Source: Bacteroidia bacterium (GTDB taxonomy: Bacteria; Bacteroidota; Bacteroidia; Palsa-965). Taken from it: DNA of 51,575 nucleotides. Below the pieces are notes generated by a model. That model was not told the origin of the DNA. It saw only the letters and a list, made by a program, of their open reading frames with translations, and made no database searches. Within the stretch, counting starts at the first letter, position 1; every line of letters starts with the position of its first letter. Of this stretch, positions 17,985 through 26,784 are shown piece by piece. Location of the stretch: positions 40,001-91,575 of the forward strand of contig JAKLJE010000018.1 in the NCBI GenBank assembly GCA_023151315.1, read 5' to 3'. The translations under genes were made by a program, and so were the position numbers.

Positions 17985-18611
17985 ATGAAAAAGCTTCTTT
18001 TTGCCTTATTGTTTTTGCCTTTGACTTCGTTTGCGCAAACCGGGAATGTGATCGGTTTGAACGTGGGCAACATCGCGCCGGAAATCTCCATGAAGAATCC
18101 GAATGATTCAGTAATCACATTGTCTTCGCTTCGCGGACAAATGGTGCTGATCGATTTCTGGGCATCGTGGTGCGGACCGTGTCGCGTGGAGAATCCTCAC
18201 GTAGTGAGAGCGTACAAACAATTCAAAGATGAAGTTTTTGTGAGCGGAACCGGCTTCACAGTATTCTCAGTATCTCTTGATCGTCCGGGTGGAAAAGATG
18301 CATGGAAGAATGCTATCAAGAAAGACAGCCTGATTTGGCCTTATCACGTAAGCGATCTGCAGTGGTGGAACAATGCGGCTGCTCAAGCATATGGAATCAA
18401 CTCAATTCCTTCCAATGTTCTTATCGATGGGAACGGAGTAATTATTGCTAAAAACCTTCGTGGTGAGAATCTGATCAAAGCGCTGGAAACTCAGGTTGAA
18501 AAAGATCCGAAGAAATTGAAGGAGAAGCGCAAAGAAAAAGACAAGAAAAAGGATAAGTCGAAGGATAAAAACTACCTGCCATCGCGTCGCGACGGTATTC
18601 TGGAAGACTAA
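17985..18611 (+). CDS. TlpA-like exported thioredoxin-fold protein with lysine-rich tail
   Basis: A 208-residue redoxin. A signal peptide (MKKLLFALLFLPLTSFAQ, cut near residue 18) exports it to the periplasm. The thioredoxin core has WCGPC at residues 62-66 (Cys63, Cys66) and the cis-proline region NSIPSNVLIDGNG. It probably reduces or isomerises disulfides, or serves cytochrome maturation as TlpA/ResA do; the partner is unknown. From about residue 170 the chain becomes an unusual lysine/glutamate/aspartate-rich tail (KEKRKEKDKKKDKSKDK) that is not part of the domain. It is followed by a good terminator. Confidence 0.9.
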   Translation: MKKLLFALLFLPLTSFAQTGNVIGLNVGNIAPEISMKNPNDSVITLSSLRGQMVLIDFWASWCGPCRVENPHVVRAYKQFKDEVFVSGTGFTVFSVSLDRPGGKDAWKNAIKKDSLIWPYHVSDLQWWNNAAAQAYGINSIPSNVLIDGNGVIIAKNLRGENLIKALETQVEKDPKKLKEKRKEKDKKKDKSKDKNYLPSRRDGILED

Positions 18612-18634
18612 CGTGGTGAAACGAAACTTTATAG

Positions 18635-18663
18635 AAGGATCATTGAAATAATGATCCTTTTTC
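18635..18663 (+). terminator. Rho-independent terminator after the TlpA-like gene
   Basis: A perfect 10-bp stem (AAGGATCATT, 18635-18644; AATGATCCTT, 18650-18659) with a 5-base loop, running into a T-rich tract. It separates the TlpA-like gene from the grpE-dnaJ unit. Confidence 0.8.
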
Positions 18664-18686
18664 ATTTTCTGACAGTTTGGCGTAAC

Positions 18687-18694
18687 TATCTTTG
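18687..18694 (+). promoter_or_regulatory. -7 promoter box for grpE-dnaJ
   Basis: TATCTTTG, a perfect TANNTTTG, directly after the terminator. Transcription would begin near 18701, leaving a leader of about 80 bases before grpE, the longest of the promoters noted here. I saw no CIRCE inverted repeat. Confidence 0.45.
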
Positions 18695-18782
18695 CTGGCG
18701 CAGAATTTGAACCCAATACTGCAGACCGCAAAACGGTCTTATTTGCATTTACAGTAGAGTTAAAACTGACATCCTGACAAGT

Positions 18783-19331
18783 ATGAGCGAGGAGAATAAA
18801 AAAATGCCGGAATCCGGCGATCAGAACACCGAAACCAACAATACCCAGGAATTGCCTGAAGTTCCGGTTAACGATGCCGAAAAGAAAATTGCAGAACTGG
18901 AAGAGCAGGTGGCTCAATTGAATGATAAGTACCTGCGTATTTATTCCGAGTTCGATAATTTCCGCAGACGTACCGCAAAGGAGCGCGTTGAGATTCTGAA
19001 CACAGCAGGTGAGGAGATTATTAAAAATCTGCTGCCGGTCGTTGACAACTTTGAACGTGCGTTGAAGACGAACGAAAGTGCAACCGATGTTAAAGCAGTA
19101 AATGAAGGTGTCAACCTCATCGCTCAAATGTTCAGAAATATTCTCCAGCAAAAAGGTTTGCAGGCGATGACTTCCATCGGTGAACCATTCAATACGGATG
19201 TGCATGAAGCCATTACGGAAATTCCGGCACCAACACCTGAATTGAAAGGGAAAGTTGTGGATGAAGTAGAGAAAGGATATACATTGAACGGGAAAGTGAT
19301 TCGCTTCGCCAAAGTGGTTGTTGGAGCTTAA
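18783..19331 (+). CDS. grpE: Nucleotide exchange factor GrpE
   Basis: A 182-residue co-chaperone that releases ADP from DnaK. An acidic, disordered N-terminus (about 1-35) leads to a long coiled coil ([20 protein letters not shown], 37-56) with the conserved [15 protein letters not shown] (55-69). The C-terminal beta domain holds [12 protein letters not shown] and [20 protein letters not shown]. It lies 17 bases upstream of dnaJ in a two-gene chaperone unit; dnaK is not in the window. Confidence 0.96.
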   Translation: MSEENKKMPESGDQNTETNNTQELPEVPVNDAEKKIAELEEQVAQLNDKYLRIYSEFDNFRRRTAKERVEILNTAGEEIIKNLLPVVDNFERALKTNESATDVKAVNEGVNLIAQMFRNILQQKGLQAMTSIGEPFNTDVHEAITEIPAPTPELKGKVVDEVEKGYTLNGKVIRFAKVVVGA

Positions 19332-19348
19332 TCCGAATTATTTACGCT

Positions 19349-20497
19349 ATGTCGAAAAGAGATTATTACGAAGTACTTGAAGTTTCCAAGAGCGCATCTG
19401 CTGATGAGTTGAAGAAGGCGTATCGCAAGATGGCCATCAAATATCATCCTGATAAGAATCCGGGAGACAAAGCTGCAGAGGAGAAGTTCAAAGAAGCTGC
19501 AGAGGCTTACGAAGTGCTGAGTGATCCGCAGAAGAAAGCCCGCTACGATCAGTTCGGTCACGCAGGAATGGCCGGAAGTCATGCCGGTGGCGGACACGGT
19601 GGTGGTTATTCAATGGATGATATTTTCTCGCAGTTCGGAGATATTTTCGGGGGAGCATTCGGCGGAGGCGGTTTTGGTGGAGGCGGTCGTGGCGGCAGAC
19701 GTGTTGCGCGTGGTTCCAATCTGCGCATCAAAGTAAAATTGACGCTGGAAGAAATTGCAACCGGAGTTGAGAAGAAACTTAAAGTTGCAAAGTATGTTTC
19801 CTGCGATAAGTGTAACGGTTCCGGCGCACACAACGCGGGCTCAATGTCAACATGCGGTACTTGTCGCGGAAGCGGGCAGGTACATCGCATCATGAATACA
19901 ATGCTCGGGCAAATGCAGACCACTGCAACGTGTCCGCAGTGTAACGGAGAAGGACAAATCATTACAGATAAATGCAAATCGTGTCACGGCGATGGAATTG
20001 TGCGTGGAGAAGACGTGGTTACGGTTAAAATTCCTGCAGGAGTACATGAAGGAATTCAATTGAGCGTAAACGGCAAAGGAAATGCTGCTCCTCGTGGCGG
20101 AATTCCGGGTGATCTGATCGTTGTGATCGAAGAAGCCGAACACGAACATTTCATGCGTGAAGGAAACAATCTTTTCTTCGAACAGCACATCAGTATTATT
20201 GATGCTGCTATGGGAACGCAGGTTGATGTTCCTACTTTGGATGGCAAAGCCAGAATCAAAGTGGATGCCGGTACACAATCCGGTAAAGTACTTCGTTTGA
20301 AAGGCAAAGGAGTTCCGGATATCAATGGATACGGTAAAGGAGATTTGCTCGTAAGCATTCAGGTTTGGACACCGAAACATCTGTCTTCCGATGAGAAGAA
20401 ACTTCTCGAGAAACTGCGTGAATCGGAAAACTTCAAACCGAAACCGGGAACAAAAGACAAGAGCTTCTTCGATAGGATGAAGGAGTATTTTGATTGA
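19349..20497 (+). CDS. dnaJ: Molecular chaperone DnaJ
   Basis: A 382-residue type I J-protein that stimulates DnaK ATPase and binds unfolded protein. The J domain occupies about 1-70 with the HPD tripeptide in [10 protein letters not shown] (32-34). A Gly-rich linker follows (about 75-120). The zinc region has four CxxCxGxG-type repeats: [24 protein letters not shown] and CKSCHGDG. Two C-terminal beta domains follow and end in [12 protein letters not shown]. The length is normal. It pairs with grpE. Confidence 0.97.
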   Translation: MSKRDYYEVLEVSKSASADELKKAYRKMAIKYHPDKNPGDKAAEEKFKEAAEAYEVLSDPQKKARYDQFGHAGMAGSHAGGGHGGGYSMDDIFSQFGDIFGGAFGGGGFGGGGRGGRRVARGSNLRIKVKLTLEEIATGVEKKLKVAKYVSCDKCNGSGAHNAGSMSTCGTCRGSGQVHRIMNTMLGQMQTTATCPQCNGEGQIITDKCKSCHGDGIVRGEDVVTVKIPAGVHEGIQLSVNGKGNAAPRGGIPGDLIVVIEEAEHEHFMREGNNLFFEQHISIIDAAMGTQVDVPTLDGKARIKVDAGTQSGKVLRLKGKGVPDINGYGKGDLLVSIQVWTPKHLSSDEKKLLEKLRESENFKPKPGTKDKSFFDRMKEYFD

Positions 20498-20662
20498 TTA
20501 TTCGGATTGAAATTTACCGTCCGTGATCTCTGATTCGTAATGACCATTAAGTTCCCGGTCTTTCATAATCAACCCAATTTTTCAGGATTTTACGCGCATG
20601 AATCGTTGACAATTTTAACGATTCATTGCCGTTTTTATGTGTCAGGTAAGAAATAGAAAAAT

Positions 20663-20670
20663 TACCTTCG
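20663..20670 (+). promoter_or_regulatory. -7 promoter box for the ABC exporter operon
   Basis: TACCTTCG, one base from TANNTTTG, 6 bases before the ATG at 20677. This implies an almost leaderless transcript for the ABC ATPase-permease pair. Confidence 0.4.
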
Positions 20671-20676
20671 TCTTCT

Positions 20677-21639
20677 ATGGGAATTCTCCTTTCCGCACAA
20701 CATGTTTCAAAGAAATACTCTAACCATCTTGCATTGGATGATGTGAGTATTGATGTACCGGAAGGCTGCATTTACGGACTGTTGGGTCCGAACGGCGCCG
20801 GCAAAACCACGTTGATTCGTATCATCAATCAGATCACCGGACCGGATACCGGAAAGGTGTTGTTTGAAAACCGTCTGCTTGATGCCGAACATGTGCAACA
20901 GATCGGTTACCTGCCGGAAGAGCGCGGGCTCTATCGCAAGATGGAAGTTGGCGAGCAGGCTATTTATCTCGCACGACTCAAAGGTCTTTCCAAGAAGGAA
21001 GCAAAGAAGCGCGTGCAGGAATGGTTTGAACGTTTCGAGATGCAAGGTTGGTGGAAGAAAAAAGTGGAAGAACTTTCCAAAGGAATGCAGCAGAAGGTGC
21101 AGTTCATTGTAACGGTGTTGCATCAGCCGCGTCTACTCATTCTGGATGAGCCGTTCAGCGGATTCGATCCGATCAATGCGGCAATCATCAAAGACGAAAT
21201 TCTGAATCTGAAAAAGCAAGGATCAACAATTATTCTTTCGACACACAACATGGGCTCGGTGGAAGAATTGTGCGACAATATTGCTTTGATCAACCGCTCG
21301 AAGAAAATTCTTGACGGTAACGTGAAAGAAATCCGCCGCGCTTACGCATCGCGTACATACGATGTGATATTCAAAGGAAGCATGATAGCATTCACTAATT
21401 CCATGTGGACCGGAGGAGAACTGATTTCTCAGTCTACGGATGCTGAAGGAATGAACCATGTGCGAATCAAGCTTCTTGGTAATTCCACTCCGAACATGTT
21501 GTTGGAAGCGGTAATGCGTTCATCGGAAATTCACGGACTGAATGAAGTTTTACCTACGATGAATGACATTTTCATCATGAAAGTTCAGGAAGGAAACGGA
21601 GAAAGTGTTTTAGGAACCCGCAGTAATTATACCGAATAA
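20677..21639 (+). CDS. ABC transporter ATP-binding protein (NatA-like)
   Basis: A 320-residue ATPase of an ABC-2-type exporter. Walker A is GPNGAGKT (37-44), the signature LSKGM is at 133-137, Walker B LLILDEP at 153-159, and the H-loop histidine is in LSTHNMGSVEE. A C-terminal extension of about 100 residues follows the nucleotide-binding domain, as in NatA/YhaQ-like proteins. The stop is 3 bases from the permease start, so the two form a transporter. The substrate (sodium, drug or lipid) is not determinable. Confidence 0.93.
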   Translation: MGILLSAQHVSKKYSNHLALDDVSIDVPEGCIYGLLGPNGAGKTTLIRIINQITGPDTGKVLFENRLLDAEHVQQIGYLPEERGLYRKMEVGEQAIYLARLKGLSKKEAKKRVQEWFERFEMQGWWKKKVEELSKGMQQKVQFIVTVLHQPRLLILDEPFSGFDPINAAIIKDEILNLKKQGSTIILSTHNMGSVEELCDNIALINRSKKILDGNVKEIRRAYASRTYDVIFKGSMIAFTNSMWTGGELISQSTDAEGMNHVRIKLLGNSTPNMLLEAVMRSSEIHGLNEVLPTMNDIFIMKVQEGNGESVLGTRSNYTE

Positions 21640-21642
21640 GCT

Positions 21643-23016
21643 ATGGGAAAGATCTGGATAATCATTCAGCGCGAATTCATAATGGGCGTACGCAATAGAA
21701 CGTTCATTATCATGTCGCTTGCTGCTCCTTTGTTTTTTGTCGGTATTATTCTCGTTCCGATGTTTATCGCGTCTCAGCCGGGATCGCAGAAAACCGTAGT
21801 GGTTTGCGACAACAGCGGATGCCCTGATACAGTTGGTTACGCCTACGTGTTTAAGGACACGATGAACATAAAGTTCGACTACCACATGGTGTACAAGCCG
21901 ATCGGAGAAGTGAAGAAAATGTATCGCGATTCGGATAATTACTTTGTCTTGTACATTCCTGAGAATTTCATGGGTGGCTGCGATACTGTTAACGAACATA
22001 GCGTTGCACTTTCCTGCATTCTCTATTCGAAAGGTGAACCGGGATTCAATCTCATCAATCACCTTCAGTCGGTGTTAACGACCGAAGTGCAGCAGGATAT
22101 TCTTGGCTCTAACGGAATTTCCCGTGAAGTGATGGAACTCTCGCGCAGAAAAGTTTCCGTAACCAGCGAAGTGAAAGGACAAATGAGCGACACGGAAATC
22201 AAGTTTCTGGCAGGATTGATTTTCGGTATGGCCGTTTACATCTACATTCTGATGTTTGGTGTGCGCGTAATGAAGAGTGTGCAGGAAGAAAAAGCGACGC
22301 GTATTGTGGAAGTTATCGTTTCTTCCGTGCGTCCTTTCCAGTTGATGATCGGAAAGATCATTGCTGTGGCGCTCGTTGCTCTCACGCAGTTCACGGTATG
22401 GATTATTCTGTCTATGCTTATTGTTGTTCCTATCCTGAACACAATTGATGATGCACGTCTTGATCATATGAAACTTCAGAATGCCAATGCAGGAACGGCG
22501 GTTGCGGTAACCGGAAGCAACGGCGGAGCGCTTCAGGATATTGCCTTGAATGAAAACATACAGGAAACCATGGAGAAACTCATGAGTGTTCCGTGGGGAA
22601 ATCTAATTCCGGCATTCGTGTTCTTCTTCATCTTCGGATATCTCATGTATGCATCGATTTTTGCCGCATTGGGTTCAGCGGCGGATACAGAATCAGATAC
22701 GGCTCAATTTTCTGTTCCTGTTACCATTCCGCTCATCATCTCAATGGCATCATTCGCAGTAATTGTAAACGATCCGGATGGTACAATTGCCAAATGGTTA
22801 TCCATGATTCCATTTACTTCTCCAATTGTAATGCTGATGCGTATTCCGTTCGGAGGTGTGCACATAACAGAATTGTTGCTGTCAATGGGAATACTCATGG
22901 TTTCGTTCTTCTTCATGACCTGGCTCGCCGGAAGAATTTACCGTGTTGGAATTCTCATGTACGGTAAGAAAGTTTCGTGGCGCGAATTGGGTAAATGGTT
23001 GTTCTATAAAGGCTGA
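21643..23016 (+). CDS. ABC-2 type transporter permease (NatB/YhaP-like)
   Basis: A 457-residue membrane protein, partner of the ATPase just upstream. The first helix is at about residues 22-45, then a large extracytoplasmic domain (about 46-185). A C-terminal set of hydrophobic segments follows, including LAGLIFGMAVYIYILMFGV (about 189-207), IIAVALVALTQFTVWIILSM, LIPAFVFFFIFGYLMYASIF and LLLSMGILMVSFFFMTWLAG. This layout is that of ABC-2 family NatB/YhaP permeases, which often have the VQEEKATRIVEVIVSSVRPF motif seen at about 210-230. Confidence 0.9.
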   Translation: MGKIWIIIQREFIMGVRNRTFIIMSLAAPLFFVGIILVPMFIASQPGSQKTVVVCDNSGCPDTVGYAYVFKDTMNIKFDYHMVYKPIGEVKKMYRDSDNYFVLYIPENFMGGCDTVNEHSVALSCILYSKGEPGFNLINHLQSVLTTEVQQDILGSNGISREVMELSRRKVSVTSEVKGQMSDTEIKFLAGLIFGMAVYIYILMFGVRVMKSVQEEKATRIVEVIVSSVRPFQLMIGKIIAVALVALTQFTVWIILSMLIVVPILNTIDDARLDHMKLQNANAGTAVAVTGSNGGALQDIALNENIQETMEKLMSVPWGNLIPAFVFFFIFGYLMYASIFAALGSAADTESDTAQFSVPVTIPLIISMASFAVIVNDPDGTIAKWLSMIPFTSPIVMLMRIPFGGVHITELLLSMGILMVSFFFMTWLAGRIYRVGILMYGKKVSWRELGKWLFYKG

Positions 23017-23029
23017 TAAATTCTGCTTC

Positions 23030-23956
23030 ATGCGAATCGCTGTCATAGATCTCGGAACTAACACTTTCAATCTGCTCATTGCGGAATCGGATGGTGACGG
23101 CGGATTTCAATCGCTGTACAACGAGAAACTTCCTGTGCGACTCGGCGAAGGAGGTATCAATAGCGGAATCATTACCGAAGCAGCTTATCAGCGCGGATTG
23201 GAAGCGATGGATACGTATGCTGAATCCATCAGACAATGGAATGCAACAGAAAGTATGGCATTCGCCACTTCCGCAATGCGGAATGCTTCCAACGGAATGC
23301 AGTTTGTTGCTGATGTGAAAGAGCGAACCGGAATTGAAATCAATGTCATCAGCGGAGAAGAAGAAGCCGGATATATATACGAAGGCGTAAAAGGCGCATT
23401 GAACTTCAATGATTCCAATTCTCTGATTATTGATATCGGCGGAGGAAGCACCGAGTTCATTATTGCCAATAAGAATGGATTGAAATGGAAGCAAAGCTTC
23501 GAAGTGGGGGCTTCGCGTTTGCTGCAGAAGTTCAAACCATCCGATCCGATTACAACAGATGAAGTTCACGCCATTTGCTGGTTTCTGAATGAATCACTGT
23601 TGCCATTGCGAAATGCCATTGCTGAGCATGGTGTGGAAGAGCTGATTGGTGCTTCGGGATCTTTTGAATCGCTAGCGGAAATGGTGATTGCACGTTACGG
23701 AAAGGGACAACCCCAAAGCGCTACAGAGTTTACATTCGATCTGGAGCAGTGTGAAATCATTCACCGTGAACTTCTCGCTTCAACTCGGGAACAACGTCTG
23801 CACATTCGCGGACTTGTAGCTATGCGTGTGGATATGATCGTGATTTCCGCAATACTCGTAGAGTGGGTGATACGCGAATTCGGAATTCCGAAAATGCGTA
23901 TGTCCGCCTACGCTCTGAAAGAGGGCGTGCTGCGACGGTTTTTGAATGCCCATTGA
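23030..23956 (+). CDS. Ppx/GppA-family phosphatase
   Basis: A 308-residue ASKHA-fold enzyme of the exopolyphosphatase/guanosine pentaphosphatase family. It acts on polyphosphate or pppGpp in the cytoplasm. The phosphate-1 loop is AVIDLGTNTFNLLIAE near the N-terminus, and the phosphate-2 loop is IDIGGGSTEF (about 137-146). It lacks the C-terminal HD domain of long GppA/Ppx proteins, matching the short Ppx form. I chose the ATG at 23030 because it gives the normal family N-terminus. The open frame continues upstream to 22943, but only by overlapping the permease. Confidence 0.92.
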   Translation: MRIAVIDLGTNTFNLLIAESDGDGGFQSLYNEKLPVRLGEGGINSGIITEAAYQRGLEAMDTYAESIRQWNATESMAFATSAMRNASNGMQFVADVKERTGIEINVISGEEEAGYIYEGVKGALNFNDSNSLIIDIGGGSTEFIIANKNGLKWKQSFEVGASRLLQKFKPSDPITTDEVHAICWFLNESLLPLRNAIAEHGVEELIGASGSFESLAEMVIARYGKGQPQSATEFTFDLEQCEIIHRELLASTREQRLHIRGLVAMRVDMIVISAILVEWVIREFGIPKMRMSAYALKEGVLRRFLNAH

Positions 23957-24043
23957 GTTGCATATCGTTACAACAAGGCGTTTCTTCTCGCATAACCCGT
24001 CGAAATTTGTACTTTTACTTTCCATCTAAAATAAGCCGGATCA

Positions 24044-25207
24044 ATGCCACGCATTCTGATTATTGATGACGAGAAAAGCATTCGTCGCACATTACGTGAA
24101 ATTCTTGAATACGAAAACTTCAAAGTTGATGAAGCTCAGGACGGACTTGAAGGTCTGACTATGGCGCAGAAAGAGAAGTTTGACATTATTCTCTGCGACA
24201 TCAAGATGCCGAAAATGGATGGCATGGAAGCGCTGGAGAAACTGATGGATGCGGCGGTTGATGCTCCTGTGGTAATGATTTCCGGACACGGAAATATTGA
24301 AACCGCTGTTGAAGCTGTGAAGAAAGGTGCTTACGATTTTATTCAGAAGCCACTTGATCTGAATCGACTGCTCGTTACCATCCGCAACGCGATGGACAAA
24401 TCGAATCTGGTTACGGAGACGCGCACGCTGAAGAAAAAAATCAGCAAAACATACGATATGATCGGAGATTCACCTGCGATTTCGAAGATCAAGGAAATGA
24501 TTGACAAAGTTGCTCCGACAGACGCACGTGTTTTAATCACCGGTGAAAACGGAACAGGAAAGGAACTCGTTGCACGTTGGTTGCATGAGAAGTCACCGCG
24601 TTCCGGTTCTGCATTGATAGAAGTAAACTGTGCAGCAATTCCATCTGAGTTGATTGAATCAGAATTATTCGGTCACGAGAAGGGCGCATTTACTTCAGCT
24701 GTTGCACAACGCAAAGGCAAATTTGAATTAGCGGAAGGCGGAACAATTTTCCTGGATGAGATCGGTGATATGAGTCTTTCTGCGCAGGCGAAAGTGTTGC
24801 GTGCGCTGCAGGAAAATAAAATCACACGTGTTGGCGGCGATAAAGAAATCAAGGTGAATGTGCGTGTACTTGCTGCTACGAACAAAGATCTGAAGAAGGA
24901 AATTCTGAAAGGAAATTTCCGTGAGGATTTGTATCACCGTCTGAGCGTAATTCTCATTCACGTTCCTTCGCTCAACGATCGTAAGGAAGATATTCCTTTG
25001 CTCGCTGAACACTTCCTGAAATCCATTGCTGATGAAAGCGGCAATCCGAAGAAGGAAATAACGAAAGACGGCATCAAGGAATTGCAGAAAATCAACTGGA
25101 CAGGGAATATCCGCGAGTTCAGAAACGTAATTGAGCGTCTTGTGATTTTGGGCGAGAAAACGATTACGGAGAAAGATGTTCTCGCTTACGCGACGCGGAA
25201 AGATTGA
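24044..25207 (+). CDS. Sigma-54-dependent response regulator without DNA-binding domain
   Basis: A 387-residue NtrC-type protein. The receiver domain (about 1-120) has the phospho-acceptor Asp52 in LCDIKMPKMDG and the KP lysine at 102. The AAA+ domain (about 140-365) has Walker A GENGTGKE (167-174), the sigma-54 contact loop GAFTSA (214-219, in place of GAFTGA) and Walker B IFLDEIGD. The arginine-finger region is NFREDLYHRL. The chain ends shortly after the AAA+ lid (NVIERLVILGE), so the Fis-type helix-turn-helix is missing. It could act from solution or through another protein. A -7-like TACTTTTA is at 24010-24017. Confidence 0.92.
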   Translation: MPRILIIDDEKSIRRTLREILEYENFKVDEAQDGLEGLTMAQKEKFDIILCDIKMPKMDGMEALEKLMDAAVDAPVVMISGHGNIETAVEAVKKGAYDFIQKPLDLNRLLVTIRNAMDKSNLVTETRTLKKKISKTYDMIGDSPAISKIKEMIDKVAPTDARVLITGENGTGKELVARWLHEKSPRSGSALIEVNCAAIPSELIESELFGHEKGAFTSAVAQRKGKFELAEGGTIFLDEIGDMSLSAQAKVLRALQENKITRVGGDKEIKVNVRVLAATNKDLKKEILKGNFREDLYHRLSVILIHVPSLNDRKEDIPLLAEHFLKSIADESGNPKKEITKDGIKELQKINWTGNIREFRNVIERLVILGEKTITEKDVLAYATRKD

Positions 25208-25313
25208 TTTTTCTTTTCATTTTGCTCATTCGTTGATCAAATTCGTTTTCTTAAGACATTTTAAGAATACTTACGGCACACTTTTCGTATAAATAACGTC
25301 TAAGATTCAGACG

Positions 25314-26555
25314 ATGAATTTGCGCGCATTTGCCATATACGTTATTCTGCTGTTATTACTTGATTTCAGCACAGGACTTCGCGCGCAGGAATTGAGAAAC
25401 GCTGCTTCTCAACCGGTACAGAATCCATTTGCTTCTTACTGGAAGGCCAAACGCCTGAAAAAACTTCGTAAGCTTTCAATTCCTGAACGCGTACTTATTC
25501 TCGATTCGGCACGTGCACAGGCAAAGAGAGATACGGTGTGGCCGTACATTCAGGATCCTGCAATCCGCAACAGAATGATTATGGATGTGGTGGTGAAAAC
25601 GCCGGCACGTGACGTTCCTGAATTGCTGGATTCCATGCACACGAACGTTACGCAGTTCACGAGTTCACTTCAATTTCTTTCATCTCGTGAAATGAGAAGG
25701 GTAACGCGCCACCTGAACGCATCCGTTGGAATTCCGGATTCGAACTCAAGAGTATTTACATCCATTTCTTATCAGGCATTTCAATCGCAGTTACGACTGA
25801 ATCTGCGTAATCGCGGCGACAGTTTGTTTCAGTCGCACTCTACCAACTTCTGCGGAAAGATTGCTTTAGCGCGATTGTGGATTCAGAGGGATTCCAGCGA
25901 ATACAAGCGCTTCATGACAGAGTTGTACTATAATGGTCGGGCAGAATGGAACGGAACAGAGTTCGTTACTCCGCCCGAGGTAATTGCTGCGGTGAATGAA
26001 GATAAAATCAAATGGGATCCTGATCAGAAAGTGCAATTCAGTAACGAAGAAATGCCGCAAGGGATGGACATGGTGTTTTATCTTACGCTTACTTCAGTAA
26101 CGCGATCCTTTCCTTATACGTTTACTCCTTACGATCCTGATTTGCATCACGAGAACGGTATGTGGGCTGCTACGGCCATCAATCCGCAATTACGTCTTTT
26201 CAGAAGTATGGGTTTTGAAGCAGAAAAGGTAGGTAATAACGTACGCGGAATTACTGATCGGCAATTTGAGAAATTCAAGTCGGCTTCCGACTCGTCCACA
26301 GGTAAAACGGTTTTTCTATTGGTAAACAGCAGTATTCTGGATACACTTTCCGGTGCTGATTCTGAGTACGTAAGCCCGCGAGGATTAGAACACACTTTCT
26401 GGGGAACACATTGGATTACCGTTGAAGCCTTCGATGAACAGCAAGACAGATTCATATTCTGGGAATATGGTCGTCGCAGAGAAGTTCAAGGTATAGCGCA
26501 ACTGAAAAATATTATTGCTGGTGGTATAATCGTGAATGATTATGATCCGCAATAA
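25314..26555 (+). CDS. Secreted protein of unknown function, possible papain-like fold
   Basis: A 413-residue exported protein with a signal peptide cut after about residue 25 (LLLLLDFSTGLRAQ). The middle contains STNFCGKIALARLWI (Cys180) and the C-terminal part GTHWITVEAFDEQQDRFIFW (His366, Glu384). The NxCG-helix followed by a GHW-type strand is the layout of papain-fold C39-like peptidases, so Cys180/His366 could be a catalytic pair. That is inference from spacing and motif shape, and the resemblance is weak. I do not recognise the rest. No T9SS sorting domain is present. The 106-base gap upstream is AT-rich. Confidence 0.75.
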   Translation: MNLRAFAIYVILLLLLDFSTGLRAQELRNAASQPVQNPFASYWKAKRLKKLRKLSIPERVLILDSARAQAKRDTVWPYIQDPAIRNRMIMDVVVKTPARDVPELLDSMHTNVTQFTSSLQFLSSREMRRVTRHLNASVGIPDSNSRVFTSISYQAFQSQLRLNLRNRGDSLFQSHSTNFCGKIALARLWIQRDSSEYKRFMTELYYNGRAEWNGTEFVTPPEVIAAVNEDKIKWDPDQKVQFSNEEMPQGMDMVFYLTLTSVTRSFPYTFTPYDPDLHHENGMWAATAINPQLRLFRSMGFEAEKVGNNVRGITDRQFEKFKSASDSSTGKTVFLLVNSSILDTLSGADSEYVSPRGLEHTFWGTHWITVEAFDEQQDRFIFWEYGRRREVQGIAQLKNIIAGGIIVNDYDPQ

Positions 26556-26680
26556 TTGAGCTTGTATTGTCATTGCTTTATCTCTAAGGTCTAAATTCCG
26601 TCGCTTATTTACTCAATTTAGAGAGGGACGTTGATTTCTGCCACGTTTGAGTGCTTCAACCAATGCAGTTGTCAATTTAG

Positions 26681-26712
26681 TTGTGCATTCACCGCGATTT
26701 TACTTACATTTA
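26681..26712 (+). promoter_or_regulatory. Candidate promoter of the SprB-repeat adhesin
   Basis: TTG (26681-26683), 21 bases, then TACATTTA (26705-26712), close to the Bacteroidota -33/-7 pattern. Transcription would start near 26719, leaving about 66 bases before the ATG at 26785. The rest of the 229-base gap 26556-26784 shows no gene or hairpin to me. Confidence 0.4.
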
Positions 26713-26784
26713 GTGCAAATTGTCTGGCAAGACAATACCCTAAAGCTATAAACTATCCCTATGTCGGGGATAAAACACAAACAC

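Noticed and set aside
22943-23029. Extended N-terminus of the Ppx/GppA gene
   Set aside because: It would overlap the permease by 74 bases and add residues before the family's normal MRIAVIDLGTN start.
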